DNA from: Bacillota bacterium
GTDB taxonomy: Bacteria; Bacillota; Dethiobacteria; DTU022; UBA8154
Length of the DNA: 34,277 bases
Direction: 5' to 3'
Assembly: GCA_012839215.1 (NCBI GenBank)
Contig: DUNV01000088.1
Coordinates: forward strand, 1-34,277
Both the position numbers and the translations under genes were made by a program. Position 1 is the stretch's first letter. Each line of letters begins with the position of its first letter. Below the pieces are notes generated by a model. The model saw only the letters and a list, made by a program, of their open reading frames with translations. It had not been told where the DNA came from and searched no databases. Of this stretch, positions 1-8,168 are shown one piece after another.

Positions 1-329
1 CCTACATGACAAAAAAGGGAAAAAGCTAAACCGTATAAAAAAACATCCCTATACCTGGGATCTACCTTTTGGGGATAACATTCACTTGTAAGTAAAAAAA
101 TCGATTGGCAGGTCTTTCTGAGATCATCATATTTTCCTGCTGCCTTCTGTATCTCGGCAATCGAAAGGAGATTAAGAACTTTTTCCCGCTTTTCCAACAA
201 GTTTTCCGTTAGTGGGGTAGCCGTATTCCCACCTCGATCGAAATCTCTCCCGAAAAAGATCTCAAAATAACTGGATAATCTTTGGGAAAAAGAAAAATCC
301 TTGTCTGGGTTCAAATAATTTTTTTTCAT
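1..329 (-). CDS. Unknown protein, N-terminal part, runs off the left edge
   Basis: A reading frame with no stop runs from an ATG at 329 to the window edge, giving 109 codons. The protein begins MKKNYLNPDKDFSFSQRLSS. It is soluble-looking, with charged, helix-prone stretches (for example ENLLEKREKVLNLLSIAEIQ near residues 42-61) and no signal peptide. A GGGAGA ribosome binding site lies about 8 nt before the ATG. The ATG is only 2 nt after the stop of the membrane miniprotein upstream, so the two are probably translationally coupled. I recognise no family, and the C-terminus is outside the window. Confidence 0.6.
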   Translation of the reverse strand, partial: MKKNYLNPDKDFSFSQRLSSYFEIFFGRDFDRGGNTATPLTENLLEKREKVLNLLSIAEIQKAAGKYDDLRKTCQSIFLLTSECYPQKVDPRYRDVFLYGLAFSLFCHV

Positions 330-331
330 GG

Positions 332-586
332 CTAGTTTCTCCCTGGAAGGAAAAAAGAAAAGAAATCCCTGAGAAACAGGCAATCAAAAAAATAAACACG
401 TCCAGCAAAAATAATTTGCATCCCATTTTCCCGGCAAGTACAGCTAAATGCCTGCAGGGGGGCATCTTGGATTGCCTGCAGTTCACAAATCCCTTTTTCC
501 GCGATTGTTAGTCCCCAATAAAGGAATAAGAGCAACAATACAAATCCGCACATAAAAACAAACAATGTTTTCCAGTTCAAACGCAC
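332..586 (-). CDS. Small single-pass membrane protein, unknown function
   Basis: 84-residue protein starting at GTG (586), preceded by AAGGAGG with short spacing. Residues about 7-28 are a strongly hydrophobic segment after a short basic N-terminus (MRLNWK), so it is probably a membrane anchor or uncleaved signal. The rest is a short domain with Cys residues (CTC near 49-51) and a hydrophobic, Phe-rich tail that could be a second membrane contact. It lies downstream of spoIIP in the same direction, and its stop is 2 nt before the next start, which supports a real gene pair. No family is recognised; a role near the membrane is inferred only from the hydrophobic segment. Confidence 0.55.
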   Translation of the reverse strand: MRLNWKTLFVFMCGFVLLLLFLYWGLTIAEKGICELQAIQDAPLQAFSCTCRENGMQIIFAGRVYFFDCLFLRDFFSFFLPGRN

Positions 587-690
587 ACAGCCTCCTTGCC
601 GTTACCTTTGACTGGAAAGTTCCATTTTATACAATTGTTTTTATGCGGCTAAAAGATATCCGACGTGGGCATTATCACTATTGTATTCTA

Positions 691-1752
691 CTACATGACA
701 GTTGCCAAGGCCTTCGCCAAAAAGGGAATGGCTCTTTGGACTTCGAGCACAGAATTCTCATGCCCTCCTACCTCCACGATCAGGCTACGCTGGTGCAAGT
801 GCTGATTGTAGGTAAAAGGCTGCTTTCGTATCCCCCTAGAAAGCCCGGGGCAGACTTCTTCAAGGGCATCCTGGAGAAAAAGGGCGAAACGTAGGTTGTT
901 ATTCCATCCAGGATGGCCGGAACCGAGTACGAATAAAATCCTTCCGGTGTCTTTTCCATCAATAGTGGCAGTAGTAATGCTGCGTGAAACCCCATCACGG
1001 TGCAGGTCAAGAACAACTTTTATTTCCGGATGTTCAGCTAGAACACTTTCCACAGAAGGGCGTGCCTTTTCATAGGCACAGCGGCGCGGCACATCAAAAA
1101 TCTCACAGTGATGAAGAACGGTGAAACCATATTCCCCTTCCAAAATTTCCGCGAGGTATTTCCCCAGGACAGCAACCGTCTTGTCCATGTCATCGCTGAA
1201 GGCCTCACCAGAAGAAGGCAGAAACGATTCACTGGTATGTGTATGGTAGATCAAGACCCGGGGCGGCTTTATCCCGGTAGAAATGGCCTCAATTCCCCCG
1301 GGCATGCTTTCCGGCAGCCCCGGAGCAAATAGATCTCCTATCTCCCCAAAAGCGATTTCCTGGATTGGAACGAAGGATGCACCAACTGTATCATCACCTT
1401 CATGGGATCCGATCATCGCCGAAAAACCTGCAGGCATTTTTTCATCCGCCTTGTTTCCGGATAGGCCATCCTCCCGTAGTTCATGGATATCCGCCTTTAG
1501 TCCCATGCCCGGAATAGAATAGGCTAGCAGCAAAAGGGGAATATTTTCCACTGATTCCTTGCCCCGGGTGGAGAAGGTATCTTTCAGGACAGGAGAAAAA
1601 AGAGCTGCAAGAATAAACAAGGCCAACAAGAGAAGGTAAAAAAGCTTTTTCCCCTTGCTCCCACCCCCCCTGCCGCCGCTCCTGTTTACGCCTCTATAAT
1701 AACGCCCGGCAAGGTAGCCTCTCCTGCCCCGGTAGCTATACTTTAAGGACAA
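691..1752 (-). CDS. spoIIP: Stage II sporulation protein P (SpoIIP)
   Basis: SpoIIP is a membrane-anchored peptidoglycan hydrolase that works with SpoIID and SpoIIM in the mother cell to thin septal wall and drive forespore engulfment. The 353-residue protein has an unusually Arg/Gly-rich cytoplasmic N-terminus (1-36), one membrane segment (about 37-53), a low-complexity linker, and an amidase-type catalytic domain from about 164. Visible signatures are RVLIYHTHTSESF (165-177, metal-binding His and Glu), LDLHRDG (248-254) and EVGGHENS (327-334). The start is TTG (1752), because no ATG or GTG lies further upstream in frame; a G-rich AAGGGGGGG precedes it and sits inside an inverted repeat. In B. 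subtilis spoIIP is under sigma-E; I did not find a convincing sigma-E promoter here. It identifies the organism as a spore former. Confidence 0.93.
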   Translation of the reverse strand: MSLKYSYRGRRGYLAGRYYRGVNRSGGRGGGSKGKKLFYLLLLALFILAALFSPVLKDTFSTRGKESVENIPLLLLAYSIPGMGLKADIHELREDGLSGNKADEKMPAGFSAMIGSHEGDDTVGASFVPIQEIAFGEIGDLFAPGLPESMPGGIEAISTGIKPPRVLIYHTHTSESFLPSSGEAFSDDMDKTVAVLGKYLAEILEGEYGFTVLHHCEIFDVPRRCAYEKARPSVESVLAEHPEIKVVLDLHRDGVSRSITTATIDGKDTGRILFVLGSGHPGWNNNLRFALFLQDALEEVCPGLSRGIRKQPFTYNQHLHQRSLIVEVGGHENSVLEVQRAIPFLAKALATVM

Positions 1753-1757
1753 AACTT

Positions 1758-1801
1758 CCCCCCCTTATCCGTTCTAATATAGGTATGATTATAAGGGGGG
1801 G
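1758..1801. promoter_or_regulatory. 11-bp perfect inverted repeat over the spoIIP ribosome binding site
   Basis: CCCCCCCTTAT (1758-1768) and ATAAGGGGGGG (1791-1801) are perfect reverse complements with a 22-nt spacer. In leftward RNA the 3' arm is the only ribosome binding site of spoIIP, so the hairpin would hide it. It could also act as a weak terminator between iscU and spoIIP, but no T-tract follows. Confidence 0.5.
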
Positions 1802-1836
1802 TTTATACTAAAGGTAAGAAACATAATATTGCCGTA

Positions 1837-2202
1837 TCATTGTTTGGCCCTAAAATCCTCAATGGCTTTGTGTAACGCATCGGCTGCAAGGTTGGAACAA
1901 TGCAATTTTGGAGCCGGAAGCCCGCCCAATTCCTCAGCCACATCCTTGTTGGTAATCAGCAAGGCCTCATCCAAGGTTTTCCCCTTAACCATTTCAGTCA
2001 GGGCACTGCTGCTGGCAATAGCCGCTCCACAACCAAAGGTAAGAAATTTAATATCCTGAATAATATTGTCCTCTACCTTGATAAAAATTTTCATAATATC
2101 ACCGCAACGCATATTTCCTACCTCACCTACACCTCCGGGGTCAACCATTTCCCCCACATTTCGTGGATTTTGGAAATGTTCCATTACTTTTTCGTTGTAC
2201 AT
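1837..2202 (-). CDS. iscU: IscU/NifU-type iron-sulfur cluster scaffold protein
   Basis: Scaffold on which [2Fe-2S]/[4Fe-4S] clusters are built before transfer to client proteins. The protein is 121 residues, the usual size for stand-alone IscU. The three cluster-binding Cys and the conserved Asp are present: RCGD (Cys33, Asp35), FGCGAAIASSS (Cys58) and KLHCSNLA (Cys102). The ATG at 2202 is chosen because GAGGAGGGG lies 8 nt before it; the frame is open 16 codons further up, but without a better signal. It follows nifS by about 50 nt and the Rrf2 regulator in the same direction, so it is probably co-transcribed with its sulfur donor. Confidence 0.95.
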   Translation of the reverse strand: MYNEKVMEHFQNPRNVGEMVDPGGVGEVGNMRCGDIMKIFIKVEDNIIQDIKFLTFGCGAAIASSSALTEMVKGKTLDEALLITNKDVAEELGGLPAPKLHCSNLAADALHKAIEDFRAKQ

Positions 2203-2250
2203 ATTATCCCCTCCTCGGGTGGCACTTCGCTGCTGCCTTTTTCCCGGCAA

Positions 2251-3408
2251 CTATTTTCTGTAGATTGGAGACATGGCCCTTAAATTGTGGGCCGTTTCCC
2301 GAACGGCCTCCAGCGTATAATCGATATCCTCGGGTGTGTTATCCCTACCCAAGGTAAAACGAAGGGAGCCCTGGGCAGTCTGATGATCGAGTCCCATGGC
2401 CAGAAGAACATGGGAAGGATCGAGCGAGCCCGCTGTGCAGGCCGACCCGCTGGAAAGGGCGATACCTTTTAGATCGAGATGCAACAGCAAAGACTCCCCT
2501 TCAACAAAAAGAACGCTAACATTAATGTTGCCCGGCAGACGTTTTTCCGGGTGACCATTGAGGCGTACATCCCCTATCCGCAGCAACCCCGGGATGAGCT
2601 GATCCCGCAGGCGGAGAAGCTTTTCCCTATTTGCCGGCATATTGGCAACAGCAAGTTCTATTGCCTTGCCAAGACCCACAATACCGGGCATGTTTTCCGT
2701 CCCCGGCCGCAGTTTTCTTTCCTGCCCACCACCATAACAAATCTGCTCCAGTTTGGTTTTCCTGCGCTGGTATAGAACACCAACACCCTTGGGACCATAA
2801 AATTTATGGGCGGAAAGGGAAAGAAAGTCAATGGGTTGGCTCTGCAGATTAAAATGGATATGCCCGATTGCCTGGACGGCGTCGGTATGAAAGTAGACCC
2901 CCTTTTCCCGGCAAACCCCGCCAATTTCCTCAAAAGGCATGATGGTTCCAACCTCATTATTCGCAGTCATAATACTCACGAGAATGGTCTGTTCTGTAAT
3001 GGCATCTTCCACCTGCTGCGGCGATACCATGCCATATTCATCCACAGGCAGGATAGTAATATCGTAGCCGCTTTTTCCCAAAAATTTGACGGTATCAAGC
3101 ACGGCATGGTGTTCGACAGCACTGGTTATAATATGGTTTTTCCCGGGCGGGGAACCCTTAGCAACCCCGATAATGGCAAGGTTATTGGCCTCTGTCCCAC
3201 CGGAGGTGAAAAGAATCTCTTCCGGGGCACAGCCCAGGCAAGAAGCAGTTTTTTCCCTGGCAACATCAAGGGCTTTGAGCGATTCCCGGCCAAAGAAATG
3301 CAGGCTAGATGGATTCCCATATTTTTCCCCCAAAAAGGGAAGCATTGCTTCCAGCACTTCTTCTCTCATTGGAGTTGTGGCACCGTGATCCATATAAATT
3401 CTTTTCAC
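2251..3408 (-). CDS. nifS: Cysteine desulfurase (NifS/IscS family)
   Basis: PLP enzyme that takes sulfur from cysteine, yielding alanine and an enzyme persulfide passed to the scaffold. At 385 residues it is full length. Key sites are FTSGGTEANN (67-76), EHHAV (99-103), SAHKFYGPKGVG with the PLP lysine Lys202, and the mobile-loop SSGSACTAG with catalytic Cys324. The short loop around the active Cys is the group I (IscS/NifS) form rather than SufS. Start ATG at 3408 with an AGGAGG about 12 nt upstream. It lies between an Rrf2 regulator and iscU, forming a three-gene cluster-assembly unit. Confidence 0.96.
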   Translation of the reverse strand: MKRIYMDHGATTPMREEVLEAMLPFLGEKYGNPSSLHFFGRESLKALDVAREKTASCLGCAPEEILFTSGGTEANNLAIIGVAKGSPPGKNHIITSAVEHHAVLDTVKFLGKSGYDITILPVDEYGMVSPQQVEDAITEQTILVSIMTANNEVGTIMPFEEIGGVCREKGVYFHTDAVQAIGHIHFNLQSQPIDFLSLSAHKFYGPKGVGVLYQRRKTKLEQICYGGGQERKLRPGTENMPGIVGLGKAIELAVANMPANREKLLRLRDQLIPGLLRIGDVRLNGHPEKRLPGNINVSVLFVEGESLLLHLDLKGIALSSGSACTAGSLDPSHVLLAMGLDHQTAQGSLRFTLGRDNTPEDIDYTLEAVRETAHNLRAMSPIYRK

Positions 3409-3439
3409 TGAAAAACAGCCTCCTCCCGCTTCAACAAAT

Positions 3440-3877
3440 TCATTTAACTGCTTGCTTGCATTCCATCATATCTTGCAGGGATATGCTCCCGAGCAGTTGG
3501 TTTATCTGATCCCGCAACCTTTCCCAAACCTTCCTAGCCATGCAATCCTCACCTTTGCCACAGGAAGGGACCTCTGCCCTTGCCCCATTTTCAGCAAGGC
3601 AGTCAACCGGTGTAATTGGGCCTTCAAGAACGCGAACAATATCCCCAACGAAAATTTCCCCGGGGGGCGAGGAAAGAACATAACCCCCTTTGACACCCCT
3701 TACACTGTAAATAAGGCCACTCCGCCTCAGCAATAGAAAAATCTGTTCAAGATATTGGCGGGAGATGTTTTCCTCCATGGCAATTCTGCTTAAAGGAACA
3801 GGGTCTCCATCACCATAATGCAAGGCCAGGTGGATCATGGCCCTGACCCCATATTCACCCTTGGCAGAAAGACGCAT
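3440..3877 (-). CDS. iscR: Rrf2-family (IscR-like) iron-sulfur sensing regulator
   Basis: Winged-helix repressor of the Rrf2 family, 145 residues. The N-terminus MRLSAKGEYGVRAMIHLA and the recognition region SRIAMEENISRQYLEQIF are typical. Cys93, Cys106 and Cys112 have IscR-like spacing for a [2Fe-2S] cluster, so it probably senses cluster status and controls nifS-iscU. It is the first gene after a clear promoter (3980-4008), with two inverted repeats between promoter and start; autoregulation is inferred. CymR-like Rrf2 proteins, which regulate cysteine metabolism, lack these Cys residues, so the IscR-like reading is preferred. Confidence 0.9.
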   Translation of the reverse strand: MRLSAKGEYGVRAMIHLALHYGDGDPVPLSRIAMEENISRQYLEQIFLLLRRSGLIYSVRGVKGGYVLSSPPGEIFVGDIVRVLEGPITPVDCLAENGARAEVPSCGKGEDCMARKVWERLRDQINQLLGSISLQDMMECKQAVK

Positions 3878-3895
3878 TTCATCACCCCTTTGGCT

Positions 3896-3922
3896 AATAC
3901 CTGACTAATTTGGTAGGGTATT
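3896..3922. promoter_or_regulatory. Candidate Rrf2/IscR operator, proximal
   Basis: An imperfect 27-bp palindrome: the left arm AATACCTGACT and the reverse complement of the right arm, AATACCCTACC, share 8 of 11 bases. It ends 18 nt before the regulator's ATG. Its CCTGACT core recurs in the distal element at 3950-3967. Confidence 0.5.
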
Positions 3923-3950
3923 TAGGAAAAAAGAAAACAAAAAATTAATC

Positions 3951-3967
3951 CTGACTTTTAGGGTCAG
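3951..3967. promoter_or_regulatory. Candidate Rrf2/IscR operator, promoter-proximal
   Basis: CTGAC (3951-3955) and GTCAG (3963-3967) form a perfect 5-bp inverted repeat 7 nt apart. It covers the expected transcription start region, 12-28 nt downstream of the -10 box, where bound repressor would block initiation or early elongation. Confidence 0.5.
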
Positions 3968-3979
3968 CTATTTAGTTTT

Positions 3980-4008
3980 AGATTAGCACATCTTTTTTCA
4001 GTCGTCAA
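3980..4008 (-). promoter_or_regulatory. Sigma-A promoter of the Rrf2-nifS-iscU unit
   Basis: On the leftward strand: TTGACG (-35, 4008-4003), a 17-nt spacer, then TAATCT (-10, 3985-3980). The -35 matches consensus at 5 of 6 bases. It is the only good promoter between acpS and the regulator. Confidence 0.65.
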
Positions 4009-4062
4009 CGGTCTAAAAGCACCTTTCAAAAAATTTTTTTATGCGCTGCAATGCCTCCGGTT

Positions 4063-4449
4063 TTAGAAGGCTACTGCGGACGCGGTGGCATATAAACCGT
4101 CATGACTCATGGCAATTTTAACCCCTCTTATTTCCCTTTTTTCAGCCCATAGCGCGGCTTTTCCACGCAATAAAACCCTCGGGCTCCCCAAAGGATCAAA
4201 ATAAATTTCTATTTCCCTCCAACTAATTAAACCTATTCCGCACCCAAGGGCCTTGGCCACTGCCTCCTTGGCGGCAAACCTGGCAGCCATGGAAGGAAAA
4301 GGCCTTTTCTTCCTAAGAAGCAATTCTATTTCTTTGTCAGTAAATATTCTCCTAAGGAAACGAACCGGCCTCCGCCGGCAGGCATCAGCTACCCGCTTAA
4401 TGCGGATTAAATCTGTTCCGACACCCTTAACGGTTTCCCCTGAAGGCAT
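4063..4449 (-). CDS. acpS: Holo-[acyl-carrier-protein] synthase (AcpS)
   Basis: Transfers 4'-phosphopantetheine from CoA to the serine of apo-ACP, activating it for fatty acid synthesis. 128 residues, usual length about 120. Signatures: GVGTDLIRI (9-17, Mg-binding Asp13), FAAKEAVAKALGCG (58-71, catalytic Glu62) and SHDGLYATA (115-123). The ATG at 4449 starts six residues earlier than typical AcpS, and the upstream ribosome binding site is only a G-run, so the exact start is uncertain. It follows yyaL by 40 nt and probably shares its transcript. Confidence 0.94.
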   Translation of the reverse strand: MPSGETVKGVGTDLIRIKRVADACRRRPVRFLRRIFTDKEIELLLRKKRPFPSMAARFAAKEAVAKALGCGIGLISWREIEIYFDPLGSPRVLLRGKAALWAEKREIRGVKIAMSHDGLYATASAVAF

Positions 4450-4489
4450 AGCCTAGCCCCCCCCTGTTCCCCAAATTACTGAGGTGGAT

Positions 4490-6601
4490 CTACTGTAAAT
4501 ATTTTTCCAAATCCTCTGGACTGGTCAGAGGCGCCTGGCAGCTAAAATTTTCGCATATATAAACAGCCGGCTTACCATCGACGAGCCCTTTATCCTTAAT
4601 TAGTGGGGAAATCTTTGCCAGCTCCCTTCCGGTTTCTTGCCCGGGATTATAGAACAGGAACACTTTGCGCGGCAGAAAACGTTTCTGTATATTTCGTAGT
4701 AACGCCAATACATTACTATCCCCCGGGGCCTTACCCACCAGAACCATTTCCCGCACCGGCCCCAGGGAAAAATCAAGTGCAGAAAGCATGGCAGCATGGC
4801 TGGAGGGGGCCCAGCTAATAGAATCAGAAAAATAATTTATTAATTGTTGTGCCAACTCCCTCATTTCCCCATCCCCGGTAAAATGGGCAATGCGCAGCAT
4901 ATTCATTGCTGCCAGGGAATTGCCCGAAGGCAGGGCGCCATCGTAGGCCTCCTTATCCTGCAGGGGAAGTTCCCCCGCATTTTCCTTGCTGCTAAAAAAA
5001 AGCCCCCCATGCTTATCATCAAGGAATAGTTCTAGCATGAGTTTGTTTAAAGAAATAGCCCCGGCAAGGAAGCGTGGTTCGAAAACCGCTTCGTAAAGAT
5101 CCAGCAGGCCGGCCGTAAAAAAGGCATAGTCCTCTAAAAAACCCTCAAAGGCGGTTTCTCCATCCCGGTAACGGTGTAGGAGGCGGCCATTCTTTACTAG
5201 ATGGGTAAGGATAAAATCGGCAGCGCCAGAGGCCGACTGCAGGTAGACATCCCCACCCAAAACCCTCCCTCCCCTGGCCAGGGCGCCAATCATCAACCCG
5301 TTCCAGGAGGTAAGAATTTTATCATCAAGCGAAGGATTTACCCTCCCCGTCCGTCCCTGGAACAGCCTTTTGCGTGATTCCTCCAGAAAATAAGACCACT
5401 GCCGGGAATTGATCTTTCTTTCCCCGATGAAGGATTCTTCATCTACGGGCAGGTAAAGAACATTGTTTCCATCCCCAAAGTTGCCTTTTTCTGTCACGCC
5501 AAAATAGGAACTGATCAGTTCCCCTTGTTCGGCCCCCAATATTTCCAGGATTTCAGACTTTTTCCAAACATAGAACTTGCCCTCGATACCTTCAGTTTCG
5601 GCATTCTCGGCCGTGTAGAACCCCCCCTTGGGGGATTGCATCTTCTCTAAAACATAGGTGAATACCTTGTGGACAATATCTGCAAAGGCGTTTTCCCCCG
5701 TTATCTGATAGGCATCCAGATAAACCATTGATAACAGGGCTTGATCATAAAGCATTTTTTCAAAATGTGGCACAAGCCATTTTTCATCCGTACTATAGCG
5801 GTGAAAACCATAGCCCAGGTGATCAAAGATTCCACCCATGGCCATAGACCTGAGTGTATGTAATGCCGCCTCTAGGGCATCCCCATCCCCGCTGCGTTCC
5901 CACCAGCGCAGCAGAAAAGCAATTGAAGAGGGGATGGGAAACTTGGGTGCTTCCCCAAAACCACCGTTTTTTCCATCATATTGCCCAAGTAACTCCTTTG
6001 CCGCCTGCCCAAGCATTTCCTCCCCAAGCGCACACCCGGCCCCTGGGCGGTGGCCTTGGCCTTCACCCGCGCCCTTCCGGAGGGCTTCCATGATCCTTTC
6101 CCCATCCCTCACCAGGCCGGACTTTTCCACCGGCCATGCTTCGGCAATCTTTAAAAGAAGCTCTTTTAAGCCGGGCATATTTAATTTCCGCTCCTTGGGA
6201 AAATACGTTCCCACAAAAAAGGGTGTTTTTTCCGGGGTCAGGAAAACCGTAAGCGGCCATCCACCGTGGCCGGCCATGACCTGGCAAACCTTCATGTAGG
6301 CATTGTCGATATCCGGCCGTTCTTCCCGATCCACCTTGATAGATATGTAATGCTTATTAAGGATTCCGGCAATTTCTTCATCCTCGAAGGATTCCCGGGC
6401 CATGTTGTGACACCAATGACATGTGGCCATAACACAACCTTAAGAGTACCCAATAGATAGGAAGATCGGCTTGCCTTCATTTCTAGCAACTTTAAAAGCC
6501 TCATCGTTCCAGGGAAACCAATTCACAGGGTTATAGGCATGTTGCAAAAGGTAAGGACTTTTTTCATTGATCAGTCTATTGGGTACACCTTTGGGTTTCA
6601 T
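4490..6601 (-). pseudogene. yyaL: YyaL/DUF255 thioredoxin-domain protein, interrupted by an in-frame TAA
   Basis: The family (B. subtilis YyaL, human SPATA20) has an N-terminal thioredoxin-like domain with a CxxC-type motif and a long (alpha/alpha)6-barrel related to N-acylglucosamine epimerases; its function is poorly known. The true start is ATG 6601 ([20 protein letters not shown]), 10 nt after AAGGAGG. The frame runs to [11 protein letters not shown], then meets TAA at 6442-6440. The same frame continues after three codons at ATG 6430 with MATCHWCHNMARESF and stays open for 646 residues. Family members read SIGYS directly into TCHWC, so 18 nt (6425-6442) appear inserted without changing frame. 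No ribosome binding site precedes ATG 6430, and a product started there would lack the first strands of the thioredoxin fold. The rest looks intact, so the break is recent, or the two parts are made by an unusual route. Confidence 0.85.
6425..6442 (-). other. 18-nt in-frame insertion carrying a stop codon in yyaL
   Basis: Compared with the family junction SIGYS-TCHWC, the leftward strand has six extra codons: TAA GGT TGT GTT ATG GCC. On the rightward strand the insert begins GGCCAT, a direct copy of 6398-6403, and contains CACAAC (6433-6438), the reverse complement of GTTGTG at 6404-6409. This suggests a templated quasi-palindrome error. Confidence 0.7.
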
Positions 6602-6743
6602 GGGGGCACCACCTCCTTGTTCTAGAATGCAACTATATTTTATCCCCATTTCCATTTTATTACCATCATTAAACCTAATAAAGATAATTATCAATGTTAT
6701 ACGTAACTAAATGTTATTATTTTTTTATGTGGTCTTCCAGTCC

Positions 6744-6772
6744 TTGATTCTTTTTTCGCATTAAGGTAATAT
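6744..6772 (+). promoter_or_regulatory. Sigma-A promoter of the SPFH/ribbon-helix-helix unit
   Basis: TTGATT (6744-6749), a 17-nt spacer, then TAATAT (6767-6772), facing the SPFH gene at 6827. A second -10-like TATAAT overlaps at 6772-6777 but lacks a well-spaced -35. Confidence 0.55.
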
Positions 6773-6776
6773 ATAA

Positions 6777-6797
6777 TTGATATTAAAATGATATCAA
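6777..6797. promoter_or_regulatory. 7-bp inverted repeat at the transcription start, candidate operator
   Basis: TTGATAT (6777-6783) and ATATCAA (6791-6797) are perfect reverse complements, 7 nt apart, at the predicted start of transcription. The symmetry suits a dimeric regulator; the small ribbon-helix-helix-like protein encoded in the same unit is an obvious candidate, but that is inference. Confidence 0.4.
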
Positions 6798-6826
6798 AAA
6801 CTATTTCAAGAAAGCGGGAAATTTAA

Positions 6827-7861
6827 ATGTCAACACAGGCTGGTTTAAATGCGGGGAAACAGCATGTTGAGGAGATTGCAGCAAAGGCAAAAAGCGGGAT
6901 GGCCATGCTTCTGCTAAATATTGCCCTGATGATCGCCACCCTTCTCGGATTTGTTTATGGTATCATTTTTATGGGTACGGGCAACCTCACCCCGGGGATC
7001 ACATTAATCATTGTTTGTTCCCTGTATCTTTTCATTATCGGACCATTTCTATTTATAGGCCTGAAGGTGCTTAAACCCAACGAAGCACTCGTGCTGACCC
7101 TTTTTGGTAAATATTATGGCACGCTAAAGGGCGAGGGATTTTTCTTTGTTAACCCCTTTGTTGCCACCATCAACCCTGCGGCCACATCTACAACCAGTGG
7201 CGCGTTATTGGCGGAGCAAGCCGCCCCTTCCCGGGGCACGACCATGGCAAAAAACCTGCTCCCGGCAAGTAAGAAAATTTCCTTGAAAGTCATGACCCTG
7301 AACAATGATAAGCAAAAAATCAACGATCTGCTAGGCAACCCCATCATCATCGGCATCGTCGTCATTTGGAAGGTTGTCAATACTGCCAAGGCAGTTTTTA
7401 ATGTGGAAAACTATACGGAGTTTCTTTCCATCCAATGTGATTCCGCCCTGCGCAATATAGTGCGGCTTTATCCCTATGATACATCGGGCAATGATAATAA
7501 TGAAAAAACATTGCGCGGCAGCAGTGTGGAAATCGCCGCTAAACTACGGGATGAAATCCAATCAAAGGTGGAGATCGCTGGCCTGGATATTTTGGAGGCG
7601 AGGATCACCCATTTGGCCTACGCGCCGGAAATAGCCTCCGCTATGCTGCAAAGACAGCAAGCTTCTGCAATCATTGATGCCAGGCAAATGATCGTGGAAG
7701 GGGCCGTCGGTATGGTGGAGATGGCTTTGACCAAATTGAATGAAAACGGCATCGTGGAGCTGGACGAAGAACGCAAGGCAGCCATGGTCAGCAATTTGCT
7801 CGTTGTGCTCTGCGGTAACCGGGACGCCCAGCCGGTTGTCAATAGTGGTTCATTATACTAA
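6827..7861 (+). CDS. SPFH (stomatin/prohibitin, Band 7) domain membrane protein
   Basis: 344 residues. Two membrane segments (about 25-48 and 57-78) precede the SPFH entry [20 protein letters not shown] (81-100), followed by [10 protein letters not shown], a central SPFH core, and a helical C-terminal part rich in Ala/Glu ([20 protein letters not shown]-like region) that would oligomerise. SPFH proteins assemble large rings or scaffolds in membrane microdomains. The ATG is preceded by a weak GCGGGAA site. A 33-nt gap separates it from the ribbon-helix-helix-like gene, an arrangement I know from other Firmicutes, so a linked function is likely though undefined. Confidence 0.88.
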   Translation: MSTQAGLNAGKQHVEEIAAKAKSGMAMLLLNIALMIATLLGFVYGIIFMGTGNLTPGITLIIVCSLYLFIIGPFLFIGLKVLKPNEALVLTLFGKYYGTLKGEGFFFVNPFVATINPAATSTTSGALLAEQAAPSRGTTMAKNLLPASKKISLKVMTLNNDKQKINDLLGNPIIIGIVVIWKVVNTAKAVFNVENYTEFLSIQCDSALRNIVRLYPYDTSGNDNNEKTLRGSSVEIAAKLRDEIQSKVEIAGLDILEARITHLAYAPEIASAMLQRQQASAIIDARQMIVEGAVGMVEMALTKLNENGIVELDEERKAAMVSNLLVVLCGNRDAQPVVNSGSLY

Positions 7862-7893
7862 AACAAAATGGATGTGATAGGGTGCAAAGATAG

Positions 7894-8073
7894 ATGACGA
7901 GCAAAGAAAAAGGCAGAAAACAGCTTTTACTGCGGATTTCATCCCCTCTGTGGCAGGAGCTGGCTGCCTGGGCAGCTGACGATTTCCGTTCGATCAATGG
8001 GCAAATTGAATATCTTCTAACCGAATGCGTAAAACATAGGAAAAAGGCCAACAGGGATAAAGGTAGGAGATAA
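7894..8073 (+). CDS. Small Arc-like ribbon-helix-helix protein
   Basis: 59-residue protein starting MTSKEKGRKQLLLRISSPLW and ending in a Lys/Arg-rich tail. The pattern QLLLRISSPLWQEL (a beta-strand then helix) followed by DDFRSINGQIEYLL (second helix) is the Arc/MetJ-type ribbon-helix-helix form that binds DNA as a dimer through its strand. The start is fixed by a TAG just upstream in frame (7891); AGGG lies about 10 nt before the ATG. Its place directly after the SPFH gene is the familiar context. It may regulate the unit through the palindrome at 6777-6797. No toxin partner is seen next to it. Confidence 0.75.
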   Translation: MTSKEKGRKQLLLRISSPLWQELAAWAADDFRSINGQIEYLLTECVKHRKKANRDKGRR

Positions 8074-8168
8074 TATACTGCCACCACAAAAGCAGGGAAG
8101 AACACTGCAGACAAAGGGAAACGGCGTGACGATATTTTTGGGGGGCCCATAAACATATTGTCCTTTTA

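Noticed and set aside
600-680. Sporulation sigma-factor promoter before the membrane miniprotein
   Set aside because: CATAAAAA and ATATCTTT words are present, but their spacing does not match sigma-E, and TATAAA lacks a good -35.
565-894. Rightward 109-codon frame
   Set aside because: It is largely antisense to spoIIP, has no convincing ribosome binding site and no family resemblance.
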